Assembly (NCBI GenBank): GCA_037962975.1
Contig: CM075675.1
Span: 103,407,718 to 103,471,717, forward strand
Source: Clitoria ternatea
Taxonomy: Eukaryota; Streptophyta; Magnoliopsida; Fabales; Fabaceae
Direction: 5' to 3'
Length of the DNA: 64,000 bases
Positions 23,424 through 36,158 of this stretch are shown one piece after another. A model generated the notes under the pieces. It had not been told where the DNA came from. It saw nothing but the letters and a program-made list of their open reading frames with translations, and made no database searches. Within the stretch, counting starts at the first letter, position 1. Each line of letters opens with the position of its first letter. The position numbers were made by a program, and so were the translations under genes.

Positions 23424-26226
23424 CTTACACTATATTTGTGTGTGTATATAATTTAAATTTTTTTCCCTCATATTTACATAATTATATATTTATAACAATG
23501 TATTCTTTAACTATTTTTATTTTATTTTTCAAATTAAAGAGAGACATGTTTTAATATGTCAACGTAGTTACAATATCATTAGCATCAAAATCAATTGAAT
23601 TTTATGTTCTTTTACCATTAAAAGTTTGTATTATATATCAAAGTCAATTTGGATGTACATGTGAAATAATATTTATTTACCATTTTATAATTAAATAAAA
23701 AATTAAAATTTAATAATCAAATAAACTAATTCAACCAAAACTGTTTTTAATTAGATTGGATTGATTTTATAAATACATTAAACATGATCTAATTTAAATC
23801 ACAATATAATTTTACATGAAATTAATTCAATTTAATTTACAAACATCCATGTAAATGACTAATATTTTCATTTTTCCTTATATTTTGGGAGTTGAGTTAT
23901 GAAAATTATAAGGAGAAAAAGTAATTTATGTTTATAATAAATATTTTTTAATTTGATAAGGAAATTTGGTTTGTTTGAATTGAAAGATTCACTCATCTGA
24001 TTGCCGATAAGCTTGCTCGGTGAGATACTAGTGATGGTCATTTACTTCTGAGATTTTTATGTTCTCTTTTCTCTATTACCAAAAATAAAGCATCAAATAA
24101 TACACCAATATAAAACCCAATATGTTGATCTTTTATTATAATAGTATATATAGAGAGCTCTTTTAATTCAAAAATAAAATATCAGAACTCAACTCTTCTA
24201 TTTTATTTTTCAGAACTCAACTCTCAAATTTAAACATATCATCAAACAGATACATGAACTAACAAAAAACTTGTTCTAATAACTTAATTTATAGAATCTT
24301 AAAAGATATAATTTTGTCACCTAAATGATTCTAGCTTGAACCGAATATAGGGTATGTCTTCCCATCTCAGTTTTTCAGTAAGCTCCTAATTTCTTTTTAA
24401 ATAAAGATGCATGGTGTACTAGTACTAATATTTAAGGACTGGGTTGGTCAAAACGTGCTTAATTAGGGGAAGTACCAAAAAAGACGCAAAACACAAGGTA
24501 TAGGATTTTGTTTTAACTGTTTATAGGATACCATAATTTTCTTTAAACTATATTCTCAGGTTAATATCTGATATGGCATGACTTGTGCGAAAGACTGGCC
24601 TTTGTTGGGCTCCAGTAAGAAGGACCATCAATGAAATCAACCAGCTTCTATTATATTTGTTTGCTTTCTTGAAACTTTTTAAGGTTTCAAGAATGCTTGG
24701 TTTTATTTTATTTTACGGAAAATTAAATAATCTCCTGTCAGTTAATTAAACTTTGTAATTGAACATTTATAAAGACACCCTCAACAATAACATTAGTATC
24801 GTTTTAAGAAAAACAGCAAACAATTTTATTTAACACATGAGCAAAGTACACTGCAATAGCAATCTAGAGTTGCACTACTAATACTGTGCCACATGCATGA
24901 AAGCATAATCACCAAGCGTGCATGTTGACTAACAATTAGAGGATATTTGTTTAACTAATCCTCTGAAGTTTTAGTCATATAAGCGTATAATTGCATTGTA
25001 ACTCAAAAAACGTTACCACTCATATATATAATAATAGTCTTCTCCAATTTCAACCTAAATATGCTGTTTCCAAAAACTTACCAGGGTAGACAACTGTTAC
25101 AATGACAAAGGATGCACTAAACCATCATGTTGAAAATACATATATTTGGAGATGCTATAATTAGTAGATGGCATTTTGTATCAAATACGTAGAAGGTGAT
25201 GAGTTTTATGTTGCGCATGTTGTCAGGGGACTAATATGATATTTTTAATGATACTTTAGGAGTTCATAAAATATATTAATAATGTATTTAGTTCTTGGTT
25301 GAAATTTTCTATCTAAAGTTGATTTAATTGATACACATAGTTTGACTAATTTTAAACGTGTAGAATCAGTATTAATTAATAAATAATTTTATTTTCACAT
25401 CTATATTTTAATAATTAGTTGTAAAACAAGTATTAAAAATATTTTGATGACTTAATTGATGTATCATATATAGTTTAGGGACTAGTTTAATTGTTTTAAA
25501 ATAAGTTGTAACTCACTTGTTGGATATTTCAAATATGTGCATGGAATTTAAATGACTCTAAAAATTGTAATGTCAGGTGTTCAGGTTTATTGTGATGCAC
25601 TTGTAGAAGGACAAAGAGAGGGTAGTGTGCATCTCATGTGCATCTCATGTGCATTAAGTTCATCTCAGGCTTCAACCAAAAGTAGGTGCCTAATTAAACT
25701 GAACAAGACAGACATTAAATGGGTGTGCCAGGTGCCTTAGACGTGGCATTGATTATGTAGCATCATTTGGTTTGTCTCACAACTGGAGGGTGTATTATTA
25801 TTAAAATAAGAGTAAATTGATTGATTTAATCAATTAAATTATAAACTAGTATTCAAGTTAATTTATTATTATTATATATTCAATAATGATTTGATCTTTA
25901 ATTTGACTATAATTTGTTTAAATTAATATCTTTATTGATTTAATAACTGATCTAATTTAAAATTAATTAAAACACGTAAAAATATTTCAAAGAATACATT
26001 CTTAAAAAAAAGTTTATAGAATCTAATTACGAACCACAAAACTAAACCTTATTAAACCTTTACTTTTACTTCACCATAGAACATCATACCTAACCATTAT
26101 TATGAAAAGTGAAAGCCGCTCAAAAAGGATCGTTTACGATCAAGTAAAATGTGGAGACAGAATTTTGTTTGATGATAGTGAACGTCGTTGAGGTCACCAG
26201 AATAATCCAAGTAATTTCAAAAATTA

Positions 26227-26399
26227 GAGGGTGTTTAATTTACAGTTTGAAAAAACGGAGTTAAGTTGTAGTGAAAATTTTAAAAGTAGATATTAATTCT
26301 TTACGCCGTTCAAGACAATCAAAACTTCGTTGACTCGTAAGATCAAAAAATGACTTCTCCTTAATGGAGAAATATCCGTTAAAGGCAGCCTGCCAAACA
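26227..26399 (+). mobile_element. MITE family copy 3
   Basis: Begins GAGGGTGTTTAATTTACAG, contains AGATATTAATTCTTTACGCC and GTTCAAGACAATCAAAAC, and ends near GCCTGCCAAAC. The word order equals the other copies of the family in this window. About 170 bp, no coding capacity. Confidence 0.6.
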
Positions 26400-27250
26400 A
26401 GTAAAATGACGCTTTTGGAAACACTCTAACCCTGCTCCTTTATTTCAAGAAATTGAACTTGCTTTCCAACTTATGTGGGTGAATACCTGACACTTAAATT
26501 TTCTCTTTCTAGGTTATGGTTAAAATTTTACTTTTTATGATATAAACTCATTTATTTAGCCTTATAATTTCTATCAATTGTAATCTTATAGATTTTAAAA
26601 AGATATCTTTTAGTCACTTGTGCTCTATTTGGAGGAGAGAAAAAGGAAAAAAAATTGAAGGAAACAAGAAATACAGATAATGGAGGAAAAAATACATAAA
26701 TGAAATCTTATTTTCTTTTCGATTCAACTTTTATTTTTTTTATAGTAATCATTTTGAGTGAGATGCAATTACTTATAAACATTTTAAAATTCATGAACAT
26801 CAAAACCAAAAAAAAAATTCGATGAACCAAATTCCAATAAAATCATATTTATGGATAACGTGTTGCAATGGCCCAAGTGTATTTAACTGTTTTGCTCACT
26901 CATTAATATTAAACTGTTGATACTAGACAATATCACAACCTCAAAGGTTCCTGTAGAAAATAGTTTTTAGTCAAAGAAATGTGATATCACACTATGCGAT
27001 TGCGATTTCTATTCCTAAGGTGATCTTTTAAAACCTAGGTGTCAGACCTTAATAAATTTAATGACAAAACACAAGTACATTTCGAAGAAACCCAAAATTG
27101 TTTACAACAATATACTTCATAGTTCATACTTCTCGGTTGAAAAAAAAATAAAAAAGATGGTAAGAAACTACTACCCTGTGTCTAGAGTGTTAAACGACCT
27201 AGAAGTAGAAGGATCCCTTAGTCTCACCAACATTACTTGCTTACCAGAAC

Positions 27251-30200
27251 TTAGAAACCAAAGAAGCCGAGCTCGCTAGCTCTCTCCTTCTCAAATGTCT
27301 CAAAGTACTGGTAGATGATCGTTACTGCAAGCAATATTCCTGTTCCTGAACCAATGGCCCCCATAAAATCTGCCAACACCGTCAGGGCACCAATGCACAT
27401 GCCTCCAAATGCTGCAGCTGTGGGAATGTATCGGTTCAGCTCTTTCTGCAAATTTGACTCACGGTGTCCAGGCATCACCATTTGTTGTTCCTGCAAATTC
27501 AAAAAAGTATTGTTATAGCTGAAATTTACCAACATTTGAGTATAAGTGTTCATATGGACAAACATAGATTTAGAACCATCTTATGCAAGGGTAGATTTTG
27601 GTTAGTGAACCAAAAGAAGTTGCCCGAAACATTAACCTCAACCCTGATCGAATACATGTAAATTTTGTGGACACCAAATTAAATGGCAAAGAGGACATAT
27701 TATTGCAGGCATTACAGGTGAACAGACGGTGATTTCTTATTTTTTATTTCCATCCTACAAAAGGAACCCAAGTAAACTCCGGTACACAATCAAGTTTATA
27801 GTGTGCCTCTTCTAAACTATATGATTCCCCCTATTTGGGAGTAACCCTAATAGGGGTATTTACTTGTACAGTTGTAACAGTTCAACCGAGATTTATGAAT
27901 TTCTAGAAGTTTGATGATGCATGAATATGGAAACTCCAGTAAGAATGACAGTGTAATTAGTTATGCATCTCCCAGTCCATTCCCCCCTTGCTTTTAAAGT
28001 TTTATCCAACACTTACGTTTGTTTTAAAAACTCAGAAAAAAATAGTTGGATTTATGCTTGAAATAATATTTAGTTGTTCAGACACAGTATTGCTTGCTTC
28101 TAAACCTAAATATGGATAAAATCAAAGCCAGGAAACCCTTGCAAATACTTAGCTCTAAGTAAGAAATATATCCTATCAATAGGGGAATGAGAGTGTAAAA
28201 TGAATGTTAGTACCTTCAGCTGCTTGGCAACATCTCTAGCAGACGAACCAGAGACTTCAATCCATGTTTTAGAGAACAAGGCACAGGCTGACAGCATAAA
28301 CACAAGATAGAACAAAGCATGGAAAGGATTGGCTGCCATATCAGCTAAACTGTAAGATATATAGAGCAAAGACACAAATTAGGGTTATCAAATGAGAATG
28401 AAGAATACTTTACATAACTGGTTGATGATTTTGTATTAGTATACCATACGGGGCACAGAACTAGAATTTATCAACAGCACGCACTTGGAAGTATGTCTCT
28501 TACCTGGATGGTGCTGTGATGTAGTATGCAATACCACCAACAGGAATAGACTGACCACTGTATTCAGATTCCTTCCATTTTCCCAGCAGATTTACAAAGA
28601 AGTTTCCAGCGTACTTCCGGTGGAGCAACTGAACAATTTCAATAACATTAGATTGTTAAAATAGTAAATCCAAAACTGTTAAACACAAGCTATCATCATA
28701 CAACTATCATTACCTGGGAGATGAAGTAGAGATTGGAGACAAGAGCAGACTGAAGAATGATGGGCATGTTGGAGGTATAAAACAGTTTGATTGGATATGA
28801 ACCCTGCTGTCCACGAGCATTCTTTGACCTTACAGGTAAGACCACGCGGAAACCTTGGAAGTATATCACAATTAGGAAGATCAAGACAGTAGCGAGTAAA
28901 TTTGTAACATTGGGAAGATTCTGCCGATAAAATGCCTCACGAAGAGCACGGACTTTATCAGTTCTAGTTATCAACAAATGAAAAAGAGCAATAACAGCAC
29001 CCTCAAATTCAGCTCCACGACCACTGTTGATGGTGGTGGGACTAAATGCCTTCCATATAATAGTTTCACTGGAAAGTTACAAAGGAATTACTTTAAGACG
29101 GCAAAAACATTATAGCTGGATATATCTCATTTGCAAAGACTAGAAATTTACCAGATATTAGTAGCTATGAAAAGAGAAATTCCAGACCCCAGACCATATC
29201 CTTTTTGAAGAAGCTCATCTAAACATATCACAATTATACCCGCGAAACAAAGCTGGATGATGATGAGGATGGCATTTCCCACTCCAAGTTGGCCCACACT
29301 ACCATACATCCCAGAAAGAACATAGGCAACAGCCTCTCCAACAGCTATCAAAATACCAAGTAGCTTCTGTGCTCCATTTCTAGAAAAGAAATAGAACTTA
29401 TCTCAATATGCAGAGCATAACAAAATATGACATCCTAGATCAGTACCCTCAATATAAAAAATACTAAATAAATTTTCATTTCACAGTTAAATGAAGTGAT
29501 GCGTCAAAAATGTCACAGTGACAGGCACAAACATAAAACCATCTGAAATTACAGATGCATGGAAGGAAAAATGTGTACATCAAATAGTTAATGCAACACT
29601 TACAACAGGGCCCGATCCTCTCGTACATTGTTGTCCACTTCAATGATCTTTGACCCAGCCAGAAGTTGCATCACCAGCCCAGAAGTCACAATGGGAGTGA
29701 TTCCAAGCTCCATGACAGTTCCACGATTTGAGGCAAGGATAACACGCATCCAATAGAATGGATCTGCACCTGTTGTCGAGTGTATCCCATACAGAGGAAG
29801 CTGACTACAAACCAGGAAAATGAAAAGAGAGATCACGGTATATATGACCTTCTCTCTAAACGGAACTTTCCTGTCAGCAGTCTGAACTTCAGGAAGAAAC
29901 GAGAGAAACGGCCTAACTAAGTGAAGCACCCTAAATCCACCTCCCATCTTATTACACTACACAAAGTTAACCTGCATCAAACATTTAACATGCATCCGTT
30001 AGAAAAAAGCTACCTTGAAAAAAAAAAACTTGAACTACTAAAGAACATCTCGGCTTCAAATTACGAATAATCAAATGGATGAAACCAAAGTTATCAACCA
30101 TCCACACAACTATTGTTCATTAATTCATTACAGTTATTTCCCTTTCTTTTACTGCATTAGGTTTGACTAGAACAAGAGTTACACATGAAATATCCTCCTT

Positions 30201-30713
30201 AAACGACAAGACAAATTTCAAAACCAACAAAAAACTGCTGGGATATAAAAGGGGCCTTTGATATTTTCATTCAAGTTGGAAAATTTAACCAGAAACAGTG
30301 AACAATAACAAACCCCAAATCAAACAAAATCCCAAAAACAAAGGATGGCTTTCTGTTCTATACAAGCATTGACTCCTTTTCATTTATGCTAACCAGAACC
30401 AGTTTACTAAAAAACCTAAGAGAACAACCAATACCCTTTCTCTCCACCAATTTAACCTTCTGATCCAAACTAGGCATAGCTACATGCGATATAGTCCAAC
30501 AGCGTTTCATTCAGATTTCAGATTCTAAAAAATTAAATCAATTGCATATCTGGTGACAAAAAAGAGCATGCAATATAAACTAGATCTGGTGGAGTTGAAA
30601 CCCTAATGTGCACGTGCGAAAAAGCGAGAAACGAATCGGGGGGAAGAGAGACAAGGGTGGATCTGGGAATGAGCGAAAGGAAATGAAAGCGATGAGAGGA
30701 GAAAGATTATACC
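27251..30713 (-). CDS. SEC61A: SEC61 alpha subunit of the ER translocon (six coding exons)
   Basis: Coding exons on the minus strand are 29947-29604, 29379-29152, 29068-28714, 28628-28504, 28349-28214 and 27490-27251. All junctions have GT..AG, the phases fit, and the sum is 1428 bases: 475 codons plus stop, the normal length in plants. The protein starts MGGGFRVLHLVRPFL and ends ELGFFGF. It carries the hallmark segments of the family: PLYGIHSTTGADPFYWMR, the plug and first gating helices, VLPVRSKNARGQQGSYPIK, and the C-terminal EQQMVMPGHRESNLQKEL. It would form the ten-helix channel that moves or inserts nascent proteins at the endoplasmic reticulum, with the gamma and beta subunits. A 5'UTR intron is predicted, with acceptor just after 29972 and donor at 30712. 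The gene appears intact and is expected to be expressed broadly. Confidence 0.96.
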
Positions 30714-30753
30714 AGCGTGGGTGAGAGGTGTTATTGTAGATCTGCGATTTCGC
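30714..30753 (-). other. Predicted untranslated first exon of SEC61 alpha
   Basis: The minus strand reads CACCTCTCACCCACGCTG followed by GTATAATC, a good donor at 30712-30711 (the exon's last base is 30713). The start is placed about 30 bases after the TATA box. The remaining 5' UTR is 29971-29948 in the first coding exon. Confidence 0.5.
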
Positions 30754-30778
30754 AAAAGAAAGCGAAAAGGGCGTTTGC

Positions 30779-30788
30779 TTATATGGTG
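30779..30788 (-). promoter_or_regulatory. TATA box of SEC61 alpha
   Basis: The minus strand reads CCACCATATAAGCAAACG. The ATATAAG core lies a suitable distance upstream of the C/T-rich first exon. Confidence 0.5.
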
Positions 30789-30839
30789 GACGAGGTCAAG
30801 GAGTTGTTCTGATTTTTTTAAAGCCAAACACGGCGTTCG

Positions 30840-32191
30840 ATCTTTGTTTTGTTCTTATTGTAAATTATAATCTCCTCTTCTACCCACGCTCTACACGGGT
30901 CTTTTAAAAAATCTAAAAGTGTTAATTTCATAATATCTAATTCATTTACATATAATTCATCTAATCCATTAATTTATAAAATAAAAATATAATAGATTTA
31001 ATTGATTATATCTTATTTATTTATTAGATAGATCCATTACAATTTTAACCCTTTAGATTTTAGTTTTGTTTTTTTATTTAAAATTCAGTGGATTTGTTTT
31101 TTCTGCTCACTGTTACTTGGAGACATGTACCTACGCGCCCAATCACCCTTCTAAAAACGTTCTCTGCCGGAGATTACACCAAAATTCTATAGAATAATTT
31201 GTTTCCATTAATATCATTATGTTTCGTATTTATTTGGCAAGAGTGATGGTGTCCATTTGGAAATAACTACTGTTTTTTATATAAATTTGTTATAGTTTAT
31301 ATTTATTGAATAAGATTAAGGATTTTCGGACAAAAAAAAAAGAATAAGATTAAGGATTTAAGATTTTAAGTGAAGCACACTTACAAATTAAGGATTAAAA
31401 ACATATGTACTCGAGTTTTTTGTACACCCCACGAATTTAAGTAGTGTCTTCAATTTCTACAACTTTAATTTCTAAAAAGAAATTAAAGTATAAGAATATA
31501 AAATGAAAAAATAAAAAGAAAAAAGGGGAATAAAAAAAGATAAAACTTCTGGCAAACTCATTATATATATATATATATATATATATAAATTAATATATAA
31601 ATACATTTTATACTAAATCCCAACAGATGCTAATTACCAATTTCCTCATTTTTCCACTATACATAATTCTTGCATAACAATTCATCATTTCCATTCTTAG
31701 CCCTGCTAGGTCCAAATCTAATCACAATACGTACTAAAAAATTCAATAATTATACATTATAATAAAATTGGCTAATTAACGTTAAATATATCCCTTTTTT
31801 CGAATGGCAACCGACGTCGAATAATATTTTTAAATTAACTAATACTTCAAACACCTTCTTACATCCATTTCAAGATTTCAACTCTTATTTCTTTACGCGA
31901 TGTATGCCTAATATCTACAATTTAAGGAAATTACGAAGTGGGTTAGCAATTCGGCCTCTAAAATCAAAACCCACTTTATTGTAACCATTCTAAACATATT
32001 TTTAAGGTTTTCAAAGCTTACCTTGGTTAATTACGCTTTTGATTTCGGGTTCCTTCTTATCCCACGCCTCATTAATCCTTTGGTTTGCAAACTACCAGCG
32101 CCGAAATGAAAACCCGTCAACAAAATAACAAGACCCATTATCCCAAAGTTCCATTTACAAGTCTAAAACACAAAAATGCAAAGAAAGTGAA
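30840..32191. other. Intergenic and older repeat DNA left of the copia element
   Basis: No genes. An AT microsatellite is at 31561-31588. From perhaps 31800 onward the sequence appears to be the left part of an older LTR-like repeat that was split by the copia insertion and resumes at 38346; its left end was not found. Confidence 0.4.
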
Positions 32192-32196
32192 ACCTC

Positions 32197-32386
32197 TGTT
32201 ATGAAATAAACTAGAAATTATGAAGGAAGAAGAATTATGGAGGAAGAGAAATTTGAAGAGAGAAATGAGAGAATAGAAATGAAGTAGTGTTGTGTTAATG
32301 AGTGAAGGGGGTATTTATAGGAGGTGAGAGGGGGACATTTATAAATATCAAAACTTTAGGGGGGACATCCATAATTATTCATAATA
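32197..32386 (-). repeat. 3' LTR of the copia element
   Basis: 190 bp, identical to 38156-38345 except one base. It contains TATTTATAGGAGG, on the plus strand as written. The neighbouring polypurine tract at 32387-32397 shows this is the 3' copy. Confidence 0.95.
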
Positions 32387-32397
32387 CTCCCCCTTGG
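32387..32397 (-). other. Polypurine tract
   Basis: The minus strand reads CCAAGGGGGAG immediately before the 3' LTR, the expected primer site for plus-strand DNA synthesis. Confidence 0.8.
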
Positions 32398-32529
32398 ATG
32401 TCCGTATTTAGAATGTGCCTCGTTAAAACCTTACTAGGAAAAACCCAGTGGGACAAAAACCTAGTGAAGGAAAAAGAGTACAACATTCTTTACAAAGTAT
32501 ATCCGTAAAAATAATTAAATTACAAATAT

Positions 32530-35500
32530 TTAATTCTCCCCCTCATCAGAACACTTATGTAAGCGTCGAAGACCAATCTTCTGTACTAGTTGCTCGAAGA
32601 CTTTGGTTGGTAATGACTTTGTAAAGATATCTGCTAGATTCTCGCATGATCGGACTTGCTGAACATTTATTTCACCATTCTTTACAAGATCATGAGTAAA
32701 GAAAAATTTTGGTGAAATATGTTTTGTCCTATCTCCTTTAATATAGCCCTCCTTTAACTGAGAAATACAAGCTGCATTATCTTCACATAAAATTGTTGGT
32801 GGTAGTTTTCCAGCATGCAAGCCACAAGTTTCTTGAATATGTTGAATCATAGATCTTAACCAAACACATTCTCGACTTGCTTCATGTAATGCTAAGATTT
32901 CAGCATGATTAGATGATGTTGCTGTGATTGTTTGTTTTATGGATCTCCATGAAATTGCTGTACCACCACATGTAAACAAATAACCTGTTTGTGATCGACC
33001 ATTATGAGGATCAGACAAATACCCCGCATCTGCATAACCAATTAGGTTTGCCTTAGATACATATGGAAAAAATAAACCCATGTCCATTGTACCTCTAAGG
33101 TAGCGGAATATGTGTTTAATCCCATTCCAATGCCTTTTTGTGGGTAAAGAACTATGTCTTGCTAACAAATTAACAGCAAATGATATATCAGGTCGTGTAT
33201 GACTAGCAAGATACATTAGTGCACCAATTGCACTAAGATATGGTACTTCAGGACCAAGTAGTTCTTCATTTTTGTCTTGAGGTCGAAATGGATCTTTGCT
33301 CACTTCTAGTGACCTTACAACCATTGGACTGCTCAATGGGTGTGATTTGTCCATATAAAACCGCTTTAACACCTTTTCTGTATAAGTCTTTTGGTGCATC
33401 AGAATTCCTTCCTTTAAATATTCTAATTGTAATCCGAGACAAAACTTTGTTTTTCCCAAGTCTTTCATCTCGAATTCATTTTTTAAGCAATTTACAGCCT
33501 TTGAGAGCTCTTCGGGAGTTCCGATGATGTTTAAATCATCTACATAAATAGCAATTATGACGAACTCTTTTCCGAGTCTTTTCATAAAAACACATGGACA
33601 AATTGGGTCATTTTTGTACCCTTCTTTCAACAAATATTCACTGAGACAATTGTACCACATTCGTCCAGATTGCTTTAATCCATAAAGAGATTTATTCAAT
33701 TTGATTGAATAATTTTCTCGTGGATTTGTTTTATATGCCTCAGGCAAATGAAATCCTTCAGGGAGTTTCATATATATGTCATTTTCAAGTGAGCCATATA
33801 AATATGCTGCAACAACATCCATAAGGCGTAAGTCAAGCCTTTCACGGATTGCCAAACTTATCAAGTATCGAAAAGTAGTGGCATCCATCACTGGTGAATA
33901 TGTTTCTTCGAAATCAATTCCAGGTCTTTGTGAGAATCCTTGTGCAACAAGTCTTGCTTTGTATCGCACAATTTCACCATTTTCATTTCTTTTTCTCGTA
34001 AAGACCCATTTGTACCCAACTGGTTTTACACCTTTGGGTGTTTGGACTACAGGCCCAAAAACTTTACGTTTTGCAAGTGAGTTTAACTCTTCTTGCATTG
34101 CATCTTTCCACTTTGGCCAATCATTTCTTTGTGCACATTCTTTAACTGATTTTGGCTCATAATCTTTATCATCATTTATGATATCAAGAGCTACTTTGAA
34201 TGCAAAAATTTCATCAACATCGACTTCAGGTCGATTCCATTGTATACCATCCATGACATAATGTATCGAGATCTCTTTATTTGTATCAATTTCAGGTACC
34301 TTAGTTTCTTCTGGATTTGAAACTTTGATTATGTCAGGAGACTCTACTGGAGTCTTTATATCCTCGATTCGACCATCATCTTTATTTACTTTTCTTTTCC
34401 GAGGATTTTTATCTTTAGAACCAACAGGTCTGCCACGTTTTATTTTGGCTTCAGACTCATTTGCAAATTTATATTGTCCTTCGGGGATATCAATCTTTAT
34501 TGGAGTATTAACAGCTGGTATATGTGACTTAGTTACTCTTTTTGGATCAGCAAATGCATTAGGCAATTGGTTTGCTAAATTTTGCAAACTAATTATTTTC
34601 TGAACTTCTAGTTCAGATTGTTTTGTTCGAGGATCAAGATGTGATAAAGACCTCTCATTCCAGCTAATCCTTTTATCCAACTGTTTATGTTCTCCCCCTA
34701 ATGATGGGAAAATAGATTCATCAAAATGACAATCAGCAAAACGAGCTGTAAATAAATCACCTGTTAAAGGTTCAAGATATTTTATTATGGATGGACTTTC
34801 ATATCCAACATATATTCCCAACCTTCTTTGAGGTCCCATCTTAGTGCGTTGCGGAGGAGAGATAGGAACATATACCGCACTTCCAAAGATTCTTAGATGA
34901 GAAATATTTGGTTCTTTACCATGAACCAATTGTAAAGGGGAATATTCATGATTACTTGTAGGCCTGATACGAATAAGTGCTGCCGCATGCAAGATTGCAT
35001 GTCCCCAAGTTGAAATTGGAAGTTTTGATCTCATTAACAATGGTCTTGCTATCAATTTCAAACGTTTAATCAATGATTCAGCAAGTCCATTTTGTGTATG
35101 AACATGTGCTACAGGATGTTCAACATCAATTCCAATGGACATACAATAATCATTAAATGATTGAGATGTAAATTCACCAGCGTTATCAAGGCGTATTTTC
35201 TTAATTGGATAATCAGGAAAATGAGCTCTTAAACGAATTAATTGAGCTAGTAATCTCGCAAACGCCTGGTTGCGAGTTGATAATAAGCAAACATGTGACC
35301 ATCTTGTTGATGCATCAATTAAAACCATAAAATATCTAAATGGTCCACATGAAGGGTGTATTGGTCCACAAATATCACCTTGTATACGCTCTAAAAATAT
35401 AAGTGGTTCATTCCCAATTTTCATTGGTGATGGCCGAATGATTAATTTTCCTTGAGAACAAGCAGCACATGAGAAATTCTTAGTTTGCATAATTTGTCTG

Positions 35501-36036
35501 CTGGACAAATAATGACCATTTGAATTCTCAACTATTTTTCGCATCATAATTGATCCAGGATGGCCTAATCGTTCATGCCAGATAACAAAGTCATTCTTAT
35601 TTGTAAACTTCTGGTTTACTATGGCATTTGTTTCAATTGTACTAATATATGTGTAGTACAAACCGGAGGAAAATGAAGGCAATTTTTCCAATATACATTT
35701 CTTACCAGAAATTAATTTTGTAATGTATAGATATTCATCATTTCCTTCATTTATGGTCTTAATATGATATCCATTTCTGCGGATATCCTTAAAACTCAAT
35801 AAATTTCTTAGAGACTTCTTAGAATATAATGCACTTTTAATGTGCAATTTTGTTCCTCCAGGCAACAAAATACTGGCTCTACCGGAGCCTTCAATTATAT
35901 TTATACTACCAGATATTGTATTAACATTTGCTTCTTGTTTTACTATTTGGTAAAAATATTTCTCATTCTTGAGAATGGTATGAGTTGTTGCACTGTCTGC
36001 GAGACATATATCTTCATCATTCACATGAGCATTCAT
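32530..36036 (-). CDS. pol: Copia Pol polyprotein (protease, integrase, RT, RNase H)
   Basis: An intact 1168-residue frame. The protease motif LADSATTHTIL is at residues 12-22. The integrase zinc-binding segment has HERLGHPG and CAACSQGKL (about 155-195). The integrase core shows GDICGP, RLDNAGEF and QNGLAE, supplying the D, D and E residues. Reverse transcriptase runs from KARLVAQGFSQ through YGLKQSGRMW to YVDDLNIIG near residue 831. RNase H has YADAGY (about 1002), HAEILAL and CEDNAAC, with the catalytic acids present. The final segment reads NLADIFTKSLP. All catalytic residues I can check are present. The frame opens exactly at the ATG, since TGA lies two codons upstream, so pol does not continue from gag by simple readthrough. 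Confidence 0.95.
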   Translation of the reverse strand: MNAHVNDEDICLADSATTHTILKNEKYFYQIVKQEANVNTISGSINIIEGSGRASILLPGGTKLHIKSALYSKKSLRNLLSFKDIRRNGYHIKTINEGNDEYLYITKLISGKKCILEKLPSFSSGLYYTYISTIETNAIVNQKFTNKNDFVIWHERLGHPGSIMMRKIVENSNGHYLSSRQIMQTKNFSCAACSQGKLIIRPSPMKIGNEPLIFLERIQGDICGPIHPSCGPFRYFMVLIDASTRWSHVCLLSTRNQAFARLLAQLIRLRAHFPDYPIKKIRLDNAGEFTSQSFNDYCMSIGIDVEHPVAHVHTQNGLAESLIKRLKLIARPLLMRSKLPISTWGHAILHAAALIRIRPTSNHEYSPLQLVHGKEPNISHLRIFGSAVYVPISPPQRTKMGPQRRLGIYVGYESPSIIKYLEPLTGDLFTARFADCHFDESIFPSLGGEHKQLDKRISWNERSLSHLDPRTKQSELEVQKIISLQNLANQLPNAFADPKRVTKSHIPAVNTPIKIDIPEGQYKFANESEAKIKRGRPVGSKDKNPRKRKVNKDDGRIEDIKTPVESPDIIKVSNPEETKVPEIDTNKEISIHYVMDGIQWNRPEVDVDEIFAFKVALDIINDDKDYEPKSVKECAQRNDWPKWKDAMQEELNSLAKRKVFGPVVQTPKGVKPVGYKWVFTRKRNENGEIVRYKARLVAQGFSQRPGIDFEETYSPVMDATTFRYLISLAIRERLDLRLMDVVAAYLYGSLENDIYMKLPEGFHLPEAYKTNPRENYSIKLNKSLYGLKQSGRMWYNCLSEYLLKEGYKNDPICPCVFMKRLGKEFVIIAIYVDDLNIIGTPEELSKAVNCLKNEFEMKDLGKTKFCLGLQLEYLKEGILMHQKTYTEKVLKRFYMDKSHPLSSPMVVRSLEVSKDPFRPQDKNEELLGPEVPYLSAIGALMYLASHTRPDISFAVNLLARHSSLPTKRHWNGIKHIFRYLRGTMDMGLFFPYVSKANLIGYADAGYLSDPHNGRSQTGYLFTCGGTAISWRSIKQTITATSSNHAEILALHEASRECVWLRSMIQHIQETCGLHAGKLPPTILCEDNAACISQLKEGYIKGDRTKHISPKFFFTHDLVKNGEINVQQVRSCENLADIFTKSLPTKVFEQLVQKIGLRRLHKCSDEGEN

Positions 36037-36158
36037 TCTTCATTAAATAAATAAAAATAAATCATGAGTAAAATATAATTAACAATAATATTTAACAAAA
36101 TTTTATTGATAAAGACAAAATTTACAACAAAACAAATTACATGAAACATTAAAATAAT
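36037..36158 (-). promoter_or_regulatory. Gag-pol spacer with an AATAAA signal
   Basis: 122 bases of U-rich, stop-filled sequence between the end of the zinc-knuckle frame and the pol ATG. The minus strand contains AATAAA at 36107-36102. This could allow a short gag-only transcript to be polyadenylated, while pol would need another way to be translated. Function is inferred. Confidence 0.4.

Larger units (their letters stand above)
21479..26226. other. Intergenic AT-rich stretch
   Basis: About 4.7 kb without credible coding sequence. It holds a GAA/AAG microsatellite (22941-22980), a TA microsatellite (23385-23420) and a short duplicated CATCTCATGTG at 25630-25655. No transposon ends were recognised. 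Confidence 0.35.

Noticed and set aside
31980..32191. TGTAACC at 31980 as the left end of the older LTR split by the copia element
   Set aside because: The flanking bases TTTAT do not match the right flank TTATT in register, and sequence further left still looks LTR-like.
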